A DNA stretch of 64,000 nucleotides, taken from Eopsaltria australis (taxonomy: Eukaryota; Chordata; Aves; Passeriformes; Petroicidae). The position numbers and the translations under genes were made by a program. A model generated the notes under the pieces. It searched no databases. It saw only the letters and a program-made list of their open reading frames with translations, and had not been told where the DNA came from. Location: the NCBI GenBank assembly GCA_034509425.1, contig JAVTVJ010000665.1, positions 620,001 through 684,000 on the forward strand. The letters are read 5' to 3'. This document shows, piece after piece, positions 46,801-58,800 of the stretch (its first letter is position 1; each line of letters opens with the position of its first letter).

Positions 46801-49800
46801 TTGGGCATGGTGAAAGGTGGCTGCCCTGCACTCCTGCCTCTCCGGGACCCCAGGTTCATTTTAAAATGTAACAAAAACCCTTTCAGAGAATTGGATTCAT
46901 CCTGTACAGGCCATGCATTGCACCTTGGGGTGGGCAATGAAGAGAGGCCCTGGCACCTATTGGCTCCTGGTAGTGGTGGTTTCTCTCCCAAATAATGTGT
47001 ACATAGACTCAGCAGGGGTTAAAGTGTGATTTCTGGCCAAGGGGGAGTACCAGCATTCGCCTCACTCCCAGCAGGCCTGAGTCTTCTCTGCTTCAGGCTG
47101 TATGTAGCCTGGAGCTCACAGCTCATCAGTGAGAGGTCCTTCGGCAAATTCCATTTTGATGTCTCACCCCCGGTGGTGTGAGGCTGGATTTATCACTGTC
47201 TGGACCTCCTGTCTCCCACTGTCGGGTGGTTGAATGCATTAAAAACTGACTGCATCCTAACCCTGTGTGGAGGAGCAGTGCCCAGAATCTACTCCAGGCC
47301 TCCTGCTCCTCAGGCCTGTGCTGGCAGTGCCATGGGCATGGCTGGGATGGGGCAGTGAGAGGCCCTGCCCTGCTGGTGCCTCTCCTTTCTCTCCAGGACT
47401 CTGCCTGTGCCCCAGCAGTGCCAGGGATTGCTGTAAGGCCAAAACTGGTGTCCTTCAACACTCCAGGCTGAGTCCAGCAGCCATTTGGGGGCTGATTCAC
47501 CAGCAGACCGAGATCCTCCCTCTACAGGCTGGATCATCTGGAGAAGGGCAGACACTCCAGCAGCAGCACCTCCAGCCATCTCATTTCCATTTCCCTGAGC
47601 CCTTTTAGCTGTGCTTTTGCTGTGCTACGCCAAACAGCGTCCCAAGACTCCTGAAGCACTAATAGCCATCATCTGGCCGTGGTCTGTAGAGCACTTAGAA
47701 ATTTGGTGCTATTTTCAGTGAAGTTTTCCAAGTTGAGCTTATTGGCTCATGGGCATCTGCTCCCAGATGGAGAACATGTGGCCGATTCCTGTGAGGGGAG
47801 GGGAATGGCCCCACTAATAAAGCAGCATGGGGGATGAGTGAGGGAATCTCATCCTGGAGCCTGTGAGATGCTTTCAGGACTGTGCAGAGTGGGGCCTGGA
47901 GGTTGGGCTTTTAAAGCTGCTCCTCTGAAAGCAGAATCTGCAGTGAGAGGTCGCCCATCAGATATTATCGTGGGGAAAGTACAGTAACCTGGAGGCAGGA
48001 TTCGATCTCAGCTCAGCTGCTGTTTGCACTGCTGGGCACTCCCCACCCTGCTCACTTTCAAAAAGTGAACAGCAGGTACATGCCAAGCAGTCACTGCACT
48101 AAAATGGGTAAAAATCTGAGGGCTCCTGCAAACCTCTCTGCCTGGAACTGAGAAATGAGCGCTGGCTAAATGGAACCCTGAGCTCCAAATCAAAAGTAGA
48201 TTTACAGAGCAGCTTTTCCTGCCTCACATTCCCAGGTGCAGCATGGTAATGGGTTTCCAAGCCCAGCTGCTCTGTGCTGCAGTGATGACCAGTGGGGTGA
48301 AGCTGTGCTCTCTTCGCTCTGCTCCCTGTTTGTCCATCGCTGCCTTCCGGGGGCAGAGGTGCGGGTTTGTTTTGTGGCTGAGATTCTCATTCCCTTTGTG
48401 GGAATAAAGCAAATTGTGTTTGGTTGACATTCTCTATAGCTTCAAAGTCAAATAAAATCTGGGTTGCCAGCTTCTTTTTGTATTGCAGGAGATGCCTGTT
48501 TTCCATCCCAAACCTTCCATGTTTTGCAGCTCAATAGCACATCCCAGACAATGGCTTTAGAAATCAGACGCCTGCATTTTGGACCCACAGTGCTGAGGCA
48601 AAGCCAAGTGGTGCATGGGGTGCCAGAATTTGTGCACATGGGGAGAGAGAAGGAGGAGGACAAAAAACTTGCTCCGATGGGATGTTTCCACAGAGATCAT
48701 GGTAATGATCTTCCATTTTCATATAGCTTTTCATCCGCTGGCAGAGTGTGCTCACTGGTAAGCCGATGCTACACACATCCTGTGTGGAGAGTGCAGCAGC
48801 TGTCCTCAAAAATCACGTTGTAAGAGGGAAGCTCTGGAACAGCAGAGCGGGATCTGTCTGGGGTGAGAGTGATCCCTGAGACTGCAGGGATGCTCAGGGA
48901 TGCAGGACGGAAGAAATGCATTAAAATTGAAATAACAAATTGAATAATTGAAACAATAAATTGAAATTTACATTACAATAACTTAGGAAGAAATTCATTA
49001 CTATAAGTGTGGTCAGGCCCTGGCACAGGTTGCCCAGAGAAGCTGTGGCTGTGCCATCCCTGGAGAAGCCAGGGTGGATGGGGCTTGGAGCAACCTGGGC
49101 TAGTAGAAGGTGTAAGGTCAAGATGATCTTTAAGAGCCCTTCCAATCCAAACTGTCCTGTGGTGATTCTGTGTCCCTGCACCACTGGGTATGGGAGCAAC
49201 CTTGCTGCTGTGTATCATCATCTTAGTCCTTTCCCAAATCAGTGTCACCTGTGGGATGTGCCTCTCATCATCCAGCTCGGAGCCATGTCATGAACTGGCA
49301 TTTGTCTTTCTGGAGGAAGAGCCCTGTCATGAGCTGGGAGCAGCAGTCAGGGTTTACGGTCAGTGCTGGAGCAGGCTGCATCCCACACTGATACACAGGG
49401 TTGTTTTCCTGCCTCATCCATCCCCTTTTCCCCTGGTTGCCATGCTGAAGGAGCTGGTAGGCCAGGGAGGATCACAGAACTTGAGGAGGGTCAGCAAGGC
49501 TGCATCCGCTGCTGGAGCATGCAGGAAGTTGGTTAATATACGATATTCCCTTGTCCTTCCAAGTGCCTTCTGCTTTCGAAGAGCTGGGAGGTGAATCTAG
49601 AAGCTCTTCTTCTCCCCTGTGCTGAGATGGGTTTGCAAAAGCTACAGTTTCTTCTGGGTTTTTTTTTCACCTCTTTTCCTGCTCCGGCATTTTTCCCTGG
49701 CCTGATGAATTTTTAAACAAAAACATGGTGAGGAGAGAACAGGAGAGAGGGGAGAAAACCCAGGAGAGGACATGAGGAAAAGTCTCTGTTTTCCAAATCA

Positions 49801-52800
49801 GAGTGATTGTGAGTGGAAGTGAAAGTTTAGGTTGTGTTTTTAATTTGAAAGTTCCAACTAATTTTAAGTCACTTTATTGATAGGAGAAAATACCTTTCCT
49901 AAAACTCTTTTTAATAAACTCCATTTTTACAAGTAGTAGTAGTAGTAACTGGTTGAAAAATACCAGAGAGGGTCGGCTCACTGAGCTGAGCATCGCTAGG
50001 GAGCCCCAATCCCATCACCAGGAGGGCTTGTCCTGCTCCATAAGCCAAGCTCTGCCCTACGAAAGTCATCCGGAGGGTTTGAATTGCTGATCAAGCTGTG
50101 AGATACCATGGACACCTTTTTGTGCCATGCCTTGTCCCTCCAGAAATGTTCCTCCACCATGTCCCACTGATGCCAAGGCCAGAGCCGAGCGTTGTGGCCG
50201 GTGACTCTTGCTGCCGTCCCTCAGGCCAGGCTGGTTTCTCAAAACTGTCACCTTGGCAGGTAGATTGAGTGTTGGTGGAAACCCAGCTTGTTGTTGGAAA
50301 TCCACTGCCATCACACTGTGCAGAGCAGAGAGGGCTCCTTGCAGATCTCATTGTATTTCAGGCTGGAAAAGAAAAAGAAACATTTTATGGTAATTTTTTC
50401 AATGACTTTCCAATTTTTTTTCTTGGTAAGCTGTCTGCAATCACTTACAGTGTTCCTGAAGGGATTAATTACTCACTGGAGCTCATTGTGCGTATTTCAT
50501 ATTCTGAACTGTTGGATGTGATGTCTGCCTTGGATTGAGCGAGGGGTCACATGGCATTTCTTTTTCCATCCTTTTTGCCCTGTTCTGTTCTATCTGTCAG
50601 GCTCCTGGTGTGAACGCTCCCCGTTGCCGCTGCGGTGGGTGCTCGGTCAGCACGCTGCACGTGATCCCAATTTCCCTGCTCCGCGCTCCTTTTTCAAGGG
50701 AGTGTAGCCAGAAAAAGACAAATTGCTTCCTTGTTTGAGTGACTTTTGGCCGATGCTTTCCCCCCAAGCTGTAGTGTTGGCTCAGCTTCTCTTGCAGCAG
50801 TTGTGGCTCTGGGCTGTGCATCGTCAGTGCTTGGACAGGCCCCTGGAGCGAATCTGGGGAGAAGAGCTCAAAGCACATTGCAGAGCTGCTTCCCATGGCG
50901 AAGAGGGCTTGTGCTGTGCAGGCAGCCATTGCATGGAGCTGAGATGTCTTAGAAGAGATAAATCCTGGCTGTGGTGCTGCCAGGGACCCCTCTGTGCCAT
51001 CCTTGCAATGTGGCATTCCCAGGAGGGTCTGCCTGCAGGACGGTGTGCGCTGGCGCTTTGACAGCGCAGGGAATGGCATTGTCCTGAGCTTGGCTGAGGA
51101 TCCCAACTGTCCAAGCTGGGGCTGTAACTTGGTGTGGACTCGGCATGCTTAAAGGGATCCTGCAGCCTGCAGGGGATGGGGCTTGTTGGTGTATAGGGTC
51201 CAGAGGTGAATGGCTGCTCTCCCATTGTGCCTGGAGGCTCGTGGCCGCTGTCATCAGCCCTTGGTGTTGGCAGGTGCATAGTGAGGGCAGCCACAGGAGC
51301 TGGCACACGGTGGAGAGTCCAGAGGCTCCACTGAAATCCCTCTGATTGGCACTGGTGCCTGTTTTGGAGCATTTTTCACACTGTCTGTCAAAGGTACTGC
51401 CAGGCCCCCAGTAAAATTTGGAGTTGGAGGTGTAACAGCAGCCCTTTGCTTAGAATAGTAAAGTGTGTCAGGATCCCTTCACTCGCTGGAGTGCAGGTGC
51501 CGGATTGCAGGTAAAGAACATTTCCTCCATGCTGGCCCCTAGCCCCTGGGACACCTGGGCAGGGACTGAGTGGTGGTTCAGACAGCTTTCTGGTCCCAGG
51601 CATGCCCTTCCCTCCTGTGGCACAAATAGATTTCCTGGAGGAGACATGACCTTCCTTCTCTGCAAATCATCTGTAGTGGGAAAAACACAACTGCTGCTCA
51701 AGAAAACCTTTCTCTGGTGGTGGGGACTCTCCGAGTGCACTGTGAGAGGGGGAGCAGGTCTGGAAGCAGTTGGAGGATGATGTGGGCTGGCACCAGGAGT
51801 GGGGAACCATCAGTGCTAAGAATAGACAGTTTATCTGCATCCCTCCCCCTGCAAAGGGTGCTCGAGGCACTGTGCAGCAATTAACACAAGTTTGTAATAA
51901 CACTGCCGGCACATTGGCAACACGGCCTTTGGAGCTGGTGTTGAATTTGGCTGAGTTGATGTGGGAGACTGGTGCTGCTGAGCTCCCCGGCACACACCCA
52001 GCATGTCCCCGGCACAGGGATGTGAGGCACTGCTGTGGGGCAGCAGGATGGAGTCCTGCATGGGGAGAAACGTGCGGCCGGTGCTGCTCCTGGCTCCAGT
52101 GGGTCGGGCGCCTTTGCCAGGGAAGTTTGGAGGAGCAGGTAACAAGGCCAGCAGAGGTAATGGCAGTGTTGGTGGGGAGGGGAGCAAGCTGTGGGCTGTG
52201 GCAGGGCATGATGCTCTGCACCCCTGGCTGCAGCAAGGGTGGCCCTGGGGAGCTGACACCGTGGGCAGGGGAGATCACCTGCACTGATGGGGATCACCCC
52301 ATGCTTTACACGGAGTTAGCAGGATGCCTCATCCCGCTTCTGGGCAGGGGCATGGGGGACCTGGGGGGGCAGGAGGTCATTGTGTTGCTGTCAGAGCCAT
52401 GGTGGCCTGTTCAAGCAAACCTCCTGCCACTCGCCATGCACAGCTCCTTCCTTGGGAGGGCGTGGGGGGTTTGCTTTGGGGTGAACATCACCTGGGCAGC
52501 TGATGCTGCAGTCTGAAGGGACCCCAAAATCTGTGATATACATGTTGGTCTTCAGCCCTGCCTGGGCTGCTATTGCAGATGCTGCCACGGTTTTTGGGGG
52601 TGCACCTTGCTCCAGTGCCTGGTAGGACCATCAGCCTTAGGCACTCCAGCAGTGCTCGCCCACCTCGCTGCCAGGGGAGCGCAGGTGCAGGGAGAGCCCG
52701 AGCCTTGCGGGATCCTGGTGATCATATGTGCAGCAGGCTTGTTTCCGGCTCCCCGCAGGCTGCTGCTCCTGGTGCCAGAGTGAATTTGGCACCTGGCCCT

Positions 52801-55800
52801 CCTGCGAGGCTGGGGAGGGGGAGAAGAAAGGCCAAGCCCTCCTCGCCGCAGGCAGGAGATTCAATTCTCCCTGGGCGTGCACAAAGAGCGTTTATCTCCG
52901 GAGCGAAGCCCTGGTAACCGGGGGCAGAGCGTGAAGGGCTGATTAGGGGCTGTTCGAGGAGGGGCGCCGGGGTCGCGTGCAGGCACTTCCCTTCCCATTT
53001 CCAGGGCTTTCCATGGTAATGGCTCCTATTCTCCTCCGTTGTTAGGACGTCACTCACACGCAGCTCCAACGACATCTGTCAAAACACGTCTCCCTCTGTC
53101 CTTGGCGCTCCCGGGGAAGAGGGATCCGTTGGCCCCATAATGAGCCTGACATCAATTAATCATCAGCCTTAAAAATTAGCATCGTGGCAGTACATGGTGG
53201 AGGGAAATGATTCCCCAGATGGAAGCAAAAATAGCCTACGTTATCTCCCTCCTCCCGCGGGATGTGGCAACAATAGATCCACTAACGAGCCTGGAACTCG
53301 TTAAGCTGGGTTTGCCCCCCGAGGTGCTCTGCCTCCTGCCCAGTCTCTTCTCTCGGTGGGCTCTTGGGGGGCCCTCTTGTGCAAGGGCTGATGACCTGCC
53401 CTGGGGTCTGGCCTTGCTGTGAGCTGGACCCTCATGGTGTGCATCCCCCAGGCTTTGCAGAGAGCCCAGGGTGAGCTTGCAATGCTGAGCCCCTTCCTGA
53501 AGCTGAGCATTTGGAGGGCAGCAGCTGTTCTGGGATCTCTCTCTTCTGGAGTGAAGGATGCTCATCCCTGGGTGATGCTGCTGGGCTGAGATGGGGGTTC
53601 AGCTGGTGCCTCGAGGACATGTCCCACTCTGGGAGAGCTGTCCCTTGTCCCTCTCCAGAGTGACAGCTCTGGGGACTGCTGGTGCCCACAGCTTAGTGAG
53701 TGCCAGCTCCAATATTCAGGAAGTCGGCAGTGGGCTGGAGGTTTCCAGAGACACCCTGTGGGAAGTGACTGGGGCACCTTCTCTAGAGGCTCACGATGAG
53801 CTGCTCTTTGTGCCTGTGCCATGCTGGGATTTTCCATGCTTGGAGCTGCTCTTCCTTGCATGCAGGCGAGCTGTGACCCCAGGGAGCAGCTCTGCTGCCT
53901 GTAGCCTTCTGCCAATCTGGTTGCCCACCACTGATACTTGGGAGGTAAAGAGCCCCCATTGCCAGCTGTGTTTTGGGTCCATTTGGGTGGCTCTGATCTC
54001 TCAGTGTGGAGCAGCTCCACAGGCTGCCAGGGAAGCTGGGGAGGACATTTTGCATTCCTGCTGAAGACACATGAGGACTCTTGGGCTGATCTGGTGATGG
54101 ACAGACAGACCAAGTGTCTACCAGAGCCCAGCTGAGGCCGGGGAGAATTGTGTTTGCAACGCATTGCTCTGCACAAAGCTCTCAGTCACAAGGCGAGGGG
54201 GACAAAAGGCTCCCTGTTTGCTCCGTCCCAGTGGGTGCAATTCCAACAGTTAAAAAGCAAATGTGAGTTGTTTGTGTCTGTGAATATAAAGCTTCCCCAA
54301 GCATGGCCGTATTCTGGCTGGGAATGGGAAATTTGGCTCTGCTAATGACTGTTCTCCTGCAAAACAGAGCCAACTCGAGCCAAGAGCTGCCCGGCCGGGC
54401 CCTTCTCCACAGGCCCCGATGCAGGGAGATGGGCTGGGGAGGGGACAGGCTCTGGAGACTGATAAATGCCCTTTCAGCCAGACCTGCGCACCCAGTGGGG
54501 AGCAGTGGGAAGGGATGGGTTTCGGGACCTTGGCCTCTTCTGTGCAGGGGTGAGTGCCACCTGTGAGCACCCTGCCAGAGCCTGAGACCTTCTCCTGTGC
54601 CCAAGGGATTCAATATTGTCAGCAACAGGGAGCCCCAGGCAGGGGGCATCAGATGTACTGATCTGGGGCATCTGACTGGGAGACCAAGGGCTACTGTCAC
54701 AGGGGCATGGGGTGAGGGTGGAATGACTGGGAGGAATGACTGAATCACATGCTGCACCTGGTCTTGGGGTGTTGACACATCCACACCATCTCCATGGGTG
54801 ATGCCCAGCAGTGATGGGGCTGTTGGGATGGTGCTGATGTGGAACGTGCCCTGTGGCTGCCCTGGGGGCTGTGGTGCTTGACCCCAGTGTCTGTGGCAGC
54901 CAAGCCTTGCTGAGCACAGCCCACAGGCATCTCCTCCTCTGTAGCTGCTCCTGCATTTGCCCTGTCCTCCCCTCGGCTCTCTGGGTCACAGGCCCTTTGG
55001 AGAAGGGCTGTACACAGTGAGGGAGGGTCATTATGGAGTCAGGACAGGCCCTGTGCCCTCCCTTCTCTGCAGGGAACCCAGGTTGGTCCTTGATTCGCTG
55101 TCAGCAGTTGGTGCAGGATTCCCCATGCACCCACATCCCCCCTCCTCCACCAGGCAAAGCTTAGAGCGAGAGCTGGCGACGTCCCCAGATGCAGGGCACA
55201 TCTGGAGGGCACCAGAGCAGTTAAGTGAAGGGCTAATTTGTGCTATAGAAACCCGCAGTTCCTTCCTTTGATCCTCTGAATCAGCCTATTGCCTTCCTCA
55301 TATAAAGCCCCATTTATCTCCACTCTTCCCAGTAAGTTTGAAGGCGGTCACGGCTCGTGGCTCCTCAGCAGCAGTGAGGAGCCCGGCTTTCTCTTCCGCT
55401 GAAGCAGAATCAGGTGAAATCTCTATGGCAACTGGCAGATGACAGGGAGTCTTGTTGCCTTGGAAATGAGGCAAGGCAAAAAAAAAAAAAAGAAAACCCA
55501 CCCAAAAAGAGCCATCTGGAATTTTGAATTTCCACAATGTCCAACCTGCATCTGATGATGCGTGGGGAGTGTGAACCCGCTGCTGCCGGCTGCTCCAGGG
55601 CCTCTGTGCCGGGCCTGGCTGTGCTGTTCTGCCTCACCCTGGGGAATTAGGGCTTTTTTCCATTCCTTCCCCACTTTTTGGCTTTTTTTTTGGTGCAGGG
55701 TCTGCAGCATTGCGCTGACTGTCTGCTGGTGGCTGTGGGGAAGGTGTTATGTGTGGTGTGTTCGGGGTGCTGAAACCAGGCTGGACACAGCTGTGCCATT

Positions 55801-58800
55801 TTGGGGGTGTATGGCACTGGCACACCTTGGCAATGCAGAACCGTGGGGAAAATGGCTCCAGGGCAAACTGAGGCATGGAGTGCTGCCTGACCAGTGTGAC
55901 CCTCCTCTGTCAGCTTAGCACGGACCCCAGGTGCTGTGACCACTGGTGGCACTGTCCCCGTGTGCCCAGGGCCTTGGGACTGTCAGCAGGGAGTCGCTGT
56001 CACCGTGTGTGACTGCGGCTGTGTGTTCCAGGGTCCAGAGGCCCAGGGCAGCCCTTGGAGCGAGGATTTGGCCTGTTCACCGACCATCCCCCTCCTTCCC
56101 AAGCTGCACGGGTCTTTCCATGGGTTATTTTGGAGACCCATGGTGCTGGGGACAGGGGGGTTGAGATGCTGTCAGCTCCTCTGATGCTTTCTGAGCAGTT
56201 TTGGAGGCAGTTGTGGCTCTGGGATGTGCAGTGCCTTGTGCAGGAGCAGGGTCTGTCCCAACACAGGGAATTTTGGGCTCCCCCAGCTCATCAGCACAGA
56301 GGAGCAGAGGGCAGCACAGTGGTGGGATGCATGGATATGGAGCAGCTAGAGGCTCTGGAGCTGGAAAAGGAACTGTGGTTTGGATGTACAGGTGGGGGTG
56401 GTTTGGGGCCAAGCACAGCATCCATTGAAAGAATAACCCACAAATGGGCTGGAGGCCCAGTTTGGATCTCTCCAGCGGGTTCTCTTGGAAACTTGTGTAT
56501 GGGAGAGACCCAATTAAGTAGATTTATGGCTGCTCCAGCCTGAGAAAGTCTGAATCTCTTTTAAAAGCTTGGCTCACTGGAGCCAGACGGGGTCCAGGCT
56601 CCAGGTCTCTCAGCCCTGCCCTTGTTACGAGCAGTGATTCGCAGGGCTTAGCAGCCACGATCGCCCCTGAAGTGCTGATTCGGCTCAAGTCCCAGCCTGT
56701 CACTGCTGCACGGCTGCTCATTGTCTGCTCTCACCTGTCAGTGGGGAGATGGTGGCTCCCTCCCACAGTGTGGGGCTGCCCCAGCCTGCACTGGTGGCAG
56801 TGGTGGCAGTGGTGGTGGTGATGGGGGTGGTGTGGTGGTGGTGATGGGGGTGGTGATGGGGGTGGTGTGGTAATGAGGGCAGTGATGATGACGGCAGTGG
56901 TGGGGGTGCAATGATGGAGGCAGTGAGTGCAGGCAGGGAATCGGCTTCCTTCTCCTGTGCAGCCACCCTTGGAGCCTCCAGCAGAGCCATCTCATTTTGA
57001 AGAAGGGTCCACCAAGGTGTGAGATGTGGGGTGGCTGTGCCAAAGCAGGGTCCTGTCACATCTCCACCTCTGGCTCTGCACGGGCTGGTGCTCCTTGGGG
57101 GATTTGGACTCTGCGGGACACGTGCTACCCACACAGTGCTGCCCACTGTAACCCCATTGTCTCCCCCAAGACTTGCTGCTGGCCTCTCTTCCCTCAGCCA
57201 AGGGCAAGTGCAGAACCTGCTGGGCTGTGTCCAGCCTCCTCCCGCAGCCTTGCAGGGCTACGTGCAGAGCCCAGCCTGCCTTGGTGGAGTCACGGTGAGG
57301 ACCTCAGGTATCTGCAGCTTCCCCTGCACATCCTCATCCCCAATGGCAGGAGGCTGTGCTTCCATGTCCATGGGGAATAGCACCTCCAGCTCCACCAGCT
57401 GAAGGGCTGCTGCTGTCATCCAGGGAGTGGTGGCCAGGCTTTCCCCATCCATCTGCCCTGTCTCAGCAGAGCACCAGGCAGCTGTCCAGGTACTCCAGCA
57501 CCCATTACCAGGGTGCTGGGTGACCCTGTCCCTGCCCCTCAGGGAGCAGGACCCTCTCCTGACACTGCTGCAGGGCTGGCAGCCAGCTCTCTGCTCACAC
57601 CAATGGAAGCAATTAAACCTGGAGTGCTAATGAACCTGCTGCCTTTTGGGTGGGGCAACAGGTTTGCAGGAAGGAGTTCGATGCTTTCCCAGGACACTGA
57701 GCAAGTGGAAGACATGCTCTGTCCAGCTTGTGTGCCCTGGGACATCTCCTGAGAGAGAGGGGTACTACTGATACACCCTTGGTAGGAGCACGCAGGGATT
57801 GCAGGGATGGGGCTGAGCTGGAAAACAAGGCCAACACTGCAGTCTTGGCAGCCACCCCACAGAGCCCTGTTAGCCATCTCCTCTGCTCATTCTTCCTGTT
57901 TGGGAGCTGCTGGGGGGAAAAGACAGTTAAGCCCCAAAGAGAAGGATTGCAAGTTGCGACCATCCTCCTGTCCAGCTGTCTGGGAGTGGGAATCAGAGCT
58001 GAATGTAATAGTGCCAGATAAAGCCATTTACTCCATTCAGGAAGACTCTGCTGCTGGTACACCAAGATGCCAGTGACAGAGTCGCAGGCTGTGGGGTGTG
58101 AGTGCAGAGCCCACCGGGCTCAGTGAGGTTCATACCAGGCTCAGGCTGTTGGGTTTCCCTTCAGGTGGCCTCCAAGTGCCAGAGTGGAGGGTTTTCAAGA
58201 AAAATACCAACAAAACACTGCTTGTGCTGATTCATTCATAAACAGGACTGGGAGCAGGGTCTGGGGCAGATGGAGGGAACAGTGCGAGTCTGCTCGAGGG
58301 TTCGTGGAGCCGGGGAGTGCGGCAGGACCGGAGGAGGCTCACAGCCCCATGAGAATGGGTTTTATTGCAGAGTTTATTAGCGGATTTTTCAATGCACTGG
58401 AAGGAATTGAGCAAGCAGTTAAAAATGTTTTCCAGCCTGGGGAAATTCGTTACAGCTACTGTGTAATAGGGGCCCACCGGAATGACTCAGGAACACCACG
58501 CAGCCTTTCCCGGTGAATTCCTGCTTGCTATTGAAATCTTTACTGGGTCAACTGGAGTCCTTTCCCAGTTGGATCCTTTGAAATGAGAGCAGTTGGGTCA
58601 TGGGGGGCAAGAAAACACAAGTGTGAGTGCCATGCTCATGCAGAGTGAAGACAGGTGCAGATGGTGCACCCATGCAAGCCTGGCACCCTTGTGCCAGTGT
58701 TGGTATCGTGTCGTGCTGTCCCACTGCCTGCATATGGACACGTGGGCACATGTGCAAGGTCGCAGGCATAGGTGATACACATGCACTCATGCACCTTTCT

